From: Actinomycetes bacterium
Lineage (GTDB): Bacteria > Actinomycetota > Acidimicrobiia > Acidimicrobiales > JABEUL01
Assembly: GCA_021790815.1 (NCBI GenBank)
Contig: JAJYFT010000008.1
Span: forward strand, 1-42,438
DNA length: 42,438 nt
Reading direction: 5' to 3'
In this document: positions 40,330 through 42,438 of the stretch, piece after piece
Position numbering within the stretch: the first letter of the stretch is position 1
Layout: each line of letters opens with the position of its first letter
The notes under the pieces: generated by a model
What the model was told of the DNA's origin: nothing
The model's input: the letters and a program-made list of their open reading frames with translations, nothing else
Databases searched by the model: none
Made by a program: the position numbers and the translations under genes

Positions 40330-41606
40330 AACCTCCTAACTCACTTCGCGTCGTTTTCTATGTTCATATGCTTGACATAAGGCGCAGGCTTCTAGATAAA
40401 AGTGCATTAATTACATCATTTGTTGCCCCTTTTTTACTAGCTAGTATCCTTGGTCTCGCTTTTGGGAACTCCCAGTCATCTGGAGTGATGACAATTGGCA
40501 TTGCATTTTCTAATCCAAATAGTTATGTAAGAAATCTTTCAAATGCAGGGCTTGCATCTGCTTCTCTTCCCGCTTTAATTAAAGTAGATAAAAACTTAAC
40601 TGTTGCGAATTTAGAGCATGAAGTAAAACTCAACAAAATAAGTGCAGGAGTAATACTGGATGGGTCGCTGGGTAGTCCTTCAAATATTGAATCATTGGTT
40701 AATGATGTAAATGGGTTGTTATCTGCTACTTTCGTTCACCCAAATGATACGAAGGTTAATATTGGAATTGATGTTGTTTCGGGTTCTTCAAGTTTGGCTG
40801 GACAAGTGGCACAAGGTATCGCAGCAAGTATTTTGGGTCGAATTTACAACGGTATACTCGTTGCGACAGTAGTTAGTTCAAACAGAACAGGGTATTCTGC
40901 GACTATTCCTAAATCAGAGCAAACCAAAACGTTTTTTAGAATTGCCGAGAGCTCAGCGATCACACCGCTGCCATTTATTTTGAAAAATGACAATTTTGGA
41001 ACTGGAAGGAACGTAATTGGTTATTTTGCACCGTCAATGGCTGTTGTCTTTTTGTTTATAGGGGCAGGGCTTGGAGCGCGAAGTATAGTGCAAGAAAGAG
41101 GTGAGGGGACTTTGGCACGTTTGGCAGCTTCGCCAGTGAAATCGGGTGCAATTGTTTTTGGGAAAATGGCATCAATAATTGTTATGTCCCTTGTAAGCGT
41201 CTTCTTGTTATGGGGAGAAACGGTGTTGATATTTGGTGCATCTTGGGGAGATCCGACTGGGGTAATAGCTATGTGTGTTGCTACAACACTAGCTATGTGT
41301 GGACTTTCTATTTTTCTAACTTCACTTGCAAAAACTGAACAACAGGCTTTTAATGCATCAGTAATAGTCGGATTTGTGCTTGCTTTAATCGGAGGTAATT
41401 TCTTTCCACCTGGCAGCCTTCCGCCATTTATGCAGACATTGAGTTTATTCACTCCAAATGGGTGGGCTCTTGTTGGGTTTGGTCGTTTGTCACAGGAAGG
41501 TTTGGGCTTTACAGGAATTTTGGGCCCAATAGAAGTTTTGGGCTCAATTGCATTGGTTTTTGTTGTGGCGTCACTCTTTAGGATTGGAAGAGTTATCGAA
41601 CTATGA
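40326..41606 (+). CDS. ABC-2 type permease (DrrB/YhfE-like), first copy
   Basis: This membrane subunit of the exporter has six likely helices with a long extracytoplasmic domain between helix 1 (~33-50) and helix 2 (~235-255), followed by ERGEGTLARLAASPVKSGAIVFGK, the usual ABC2_membrane coupling segment. I propose a CTG start at 40326 inside the overlap CTGA with the ATPase stop. AAGGAG lies 8 nt upstream (40312-40317), and the extra residues (KPPNSLRVVFYVH) complete the normal amphipathic N-terminus. ATG 40368 is the conventional choice but has no ribosome site. The stop overlaps the next permease start (ATGA, 41603-41606). Confidence 0.88.
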   Translation: MKPPNSLRVVFYVHMLDIRRRLLDKSALITSFVAPFLLASILGLAFGNSQSSGVMTIGIAFSNPNSYVRNLSNAGLASASLPALIKVDKNLTVANLEHEVKLNKISAGVILDGSLGSPSNIESLVNDVNGLLSATFVHPNDTKVNIGIDVVSGSSSLAGQVAQGIAASILGRIYNGILVATVVSSNRTGYSATIPKSEQTKTFFRIAESSAITPLPFILKNDNFGTGRNVIGYFAPSMAVVFLFIGAGLGARSIVQERGEGTLARLAASPVKSGAIVFGKMASIIVMSLVSVFLLWGETVLIFGASWGDPTGVIAMCVATTLAMCGLSIFLTSLAKTEQQAFNASVIVGFVLALIGGNFFPPGSLPPFMQTLSLFTPNGWALVGFGRLSQEGLGFTGILGPIEVLGSIALVFVVASLFRIGRVIEL

Positions 41607-42438
41607 GGGCATTTCTTGCGTTTTTGTGGGTTGGGAGAAAACAAGCTGGCACAGACCGCAGACTTGTTTTAGTAGCTTTAGGTTTACCGGTACTTATAAT
41701 GCTATTAGTTGGTATTGTTTTTGGCACGAACAAGCCAGCTCCGCTTGGCATAATTTCCAATAGTAAGGACCAGTTATCAGCCAGAATTGTTGATCTTTTA
41801 AATGTGTCAGGGTCTGTTGCAGTCCGAACCTATTCAAATGAAGCATCACTTAAAGATGACATAATGAGAGGAAGAGTAGTCGCAGGACTTATCATTCCAT
41901 CTAATTTTACTGCTCAAGTAGAATCTAAGAGATATCCAGCAATGGACCTCATTGCCCCTGTTGGGCAAGCACCGGCAGTTACTGCCAGAGAAGCTGTTGG
42001 AGCTGCGTACGATGTTGCCGCTGCAGAATGGCTTGCAGCACTAAGTTCATCGAGTATAAATAAAGTTAGATTCAATCAGGCACTAAAAACTGCGCAAATT
42101 TATACAAATGGCGTTTCTTCCTATTTAGACAAGAAAATTACTCACTCAATGAGCCCATATTCGTACACTGCACCTTCAAACTTGGTCTTATTTGTCTTTC
42201 TGACTCTTTTTGGCTCTGCTTCAGCAATTGTAGAAACGAGAAAATTAGGTATATATAGGCGCGTGTTAGCAACTCCGACAAGACCAGGTTCTATAGTGCT
42301 CAGTCAGACAGCAGGGTTTTTCTTTTTGGCATTTGGTCAGTCTGTGATGCTGTTAGTAGTTGGTAAATATTTGTTTGGAGTTAATTTTGGACCCGTTTTA
42401 GCCGTATTTTGCGTAGTTTTTGCTCTTTCGCTATGTGC
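41603..42438 (+). CDS. ABC-2 type permease, second copy (cut by window end)
   Basis: The gene begins at ATG 41603 (MRAFLAFLWVGRKQAGTDRR), overlapping the previous stop by four bases. It stays open to the last base, giving ~278 residues of an incomplete protein. Helix 1 (VLVALGLPVLIMLLVGIVF) is followed by an extracytoplasmic domain and then LVLFVFLTLFGSASAIVETRKLGIYRRVLATPTRPGSIVLS, the coupling helix region of ABC-2 permeases. It is probably the heterodimer partner of the permease before it. No stop is seen in the window. Confidence 0.88.
   Translation, partial: MRAFLAFLWVGRKQAGTDRRLVLVALGLPVLIMLLVGIVFGTNKPAPLGIISNSKDQLSARIVDLLNVSGSVAVRTYSNEASLKDDIMRGRVVAGLIIPSNFTAQVESKRYPAMDLIAPVGQAPAVTAREAVGAAYDVAAAEWLAALSSSSINKVRFNQALKTAQIYTNGVSSYLDKKITHSMSPYSYTAPSNLVLFVFLTLFGSASAIVETRKLGIYRRVLATPTRPGSIVLSQTAGFFFLAFGQSVMLLVVGKYLFGVNFGPVLAVFCVVFALSLC

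Noticed and set aside
41021-41644. Antisense 207-aa open frame over the permease gene
   Set aside because: It mirrors the codon pattern of a conserved membrane protein on the plus strand, is rich in Thr, Pro and Lys, and has no domain.

Overview
The window looks like chromosomal DNA from a low-GC actinobacterium, most likely an Acidimicrobiia-like lineage. I base this on a PafB/PafC WYL pair, an FbiD/CofC-type F420 biosynthesis enzyme, an HU protein with a repeated Lys-Ala-Pro tail, DrrA/DrrB-type ABC exporters, many acyl-CoA dehydrogenases, SDRs and a luciferase-like oxidoreductase, Thr/Pro-rich linkers on membrane proteins, and -10 boxes placed 6-8 nt before start codons (leaderless transcripts). 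Base composition is clearly AT-rich. The taxonomic placement is inference. I saw no rRNA, tRNA, CRISPR array or prophage. The only mobile-element traces are a decayed TnpB gene at the left edge and an isolated relaxase domain.

Layout. 1-515: TnpB relic. 543-2682: two unrecognised genes and a RodZ-like membrane HTH protein. 2684-5722 (minus): a GH5 lipoprotein, then a UDP-xylose-synthase-like epimerase translationally coupled to an Ogt methyltransferase. 5854-10341: a TetR gene divergent from HAD, APH-like kinase, acyl-CoA dehydrogenase and SDR genes. The first three enzyme genes match, in order, the three domains fused in animal ACAD10. With the SDR they resemble the kinase/dehydrogenase/SDR core of the Pseudomonas levulinate (lva) pathway, so this is a strong candidate 4-hydroxyacyl-CoA degradation operon. 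A doubled operator-like repeat and a leaderless promoter sit in the divergent gap. 10403-14525: pyrF, a PH-like membrane protein, a b-type cytochrome-like membrane protein, an SRPBCC protein and prepilin peptidase. 14709-16559: pilT and a second PH-like membrane protein. 16642-21647: a small CxxC protein coupled to an MDR alcohol dehydrogenase, pafB-pafC, an orphan MobF relaxase domain, and HU.

21739-27142: a PIG-L deacetylase overlapping fbiD, a class III cyclase, and a GH38 alpha-mannosidase that overlaps the cyclase tail-to-tail. 27237-31313: an RpiB-like protein, a GYD protein, a small conserved protein, RNase HII, a Pro/Ala repeat protein and an acyl-CoA dehydrogenase. 31385-36471: a fused two-NBD ABC exporter followed 9 bp later by a glutamate dehydrogenase whose reading frame is broken near codon 36. 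36531-38575 (minus): a luciferase-like oxidoreductase and an SDR, divergent from 38696-42438: TetR, DrrA-type ATPase and two ABC-2 permeases, the last cut by the window end.

No gene-free stretch exceeds 300 bases apart from the TnpB relic. The longest gaps (about 170-200 bases at 1480-1674, 14526-14708, 15813-16028 and 23075-23245) are AT-rich and hold promoters or terminators at most.
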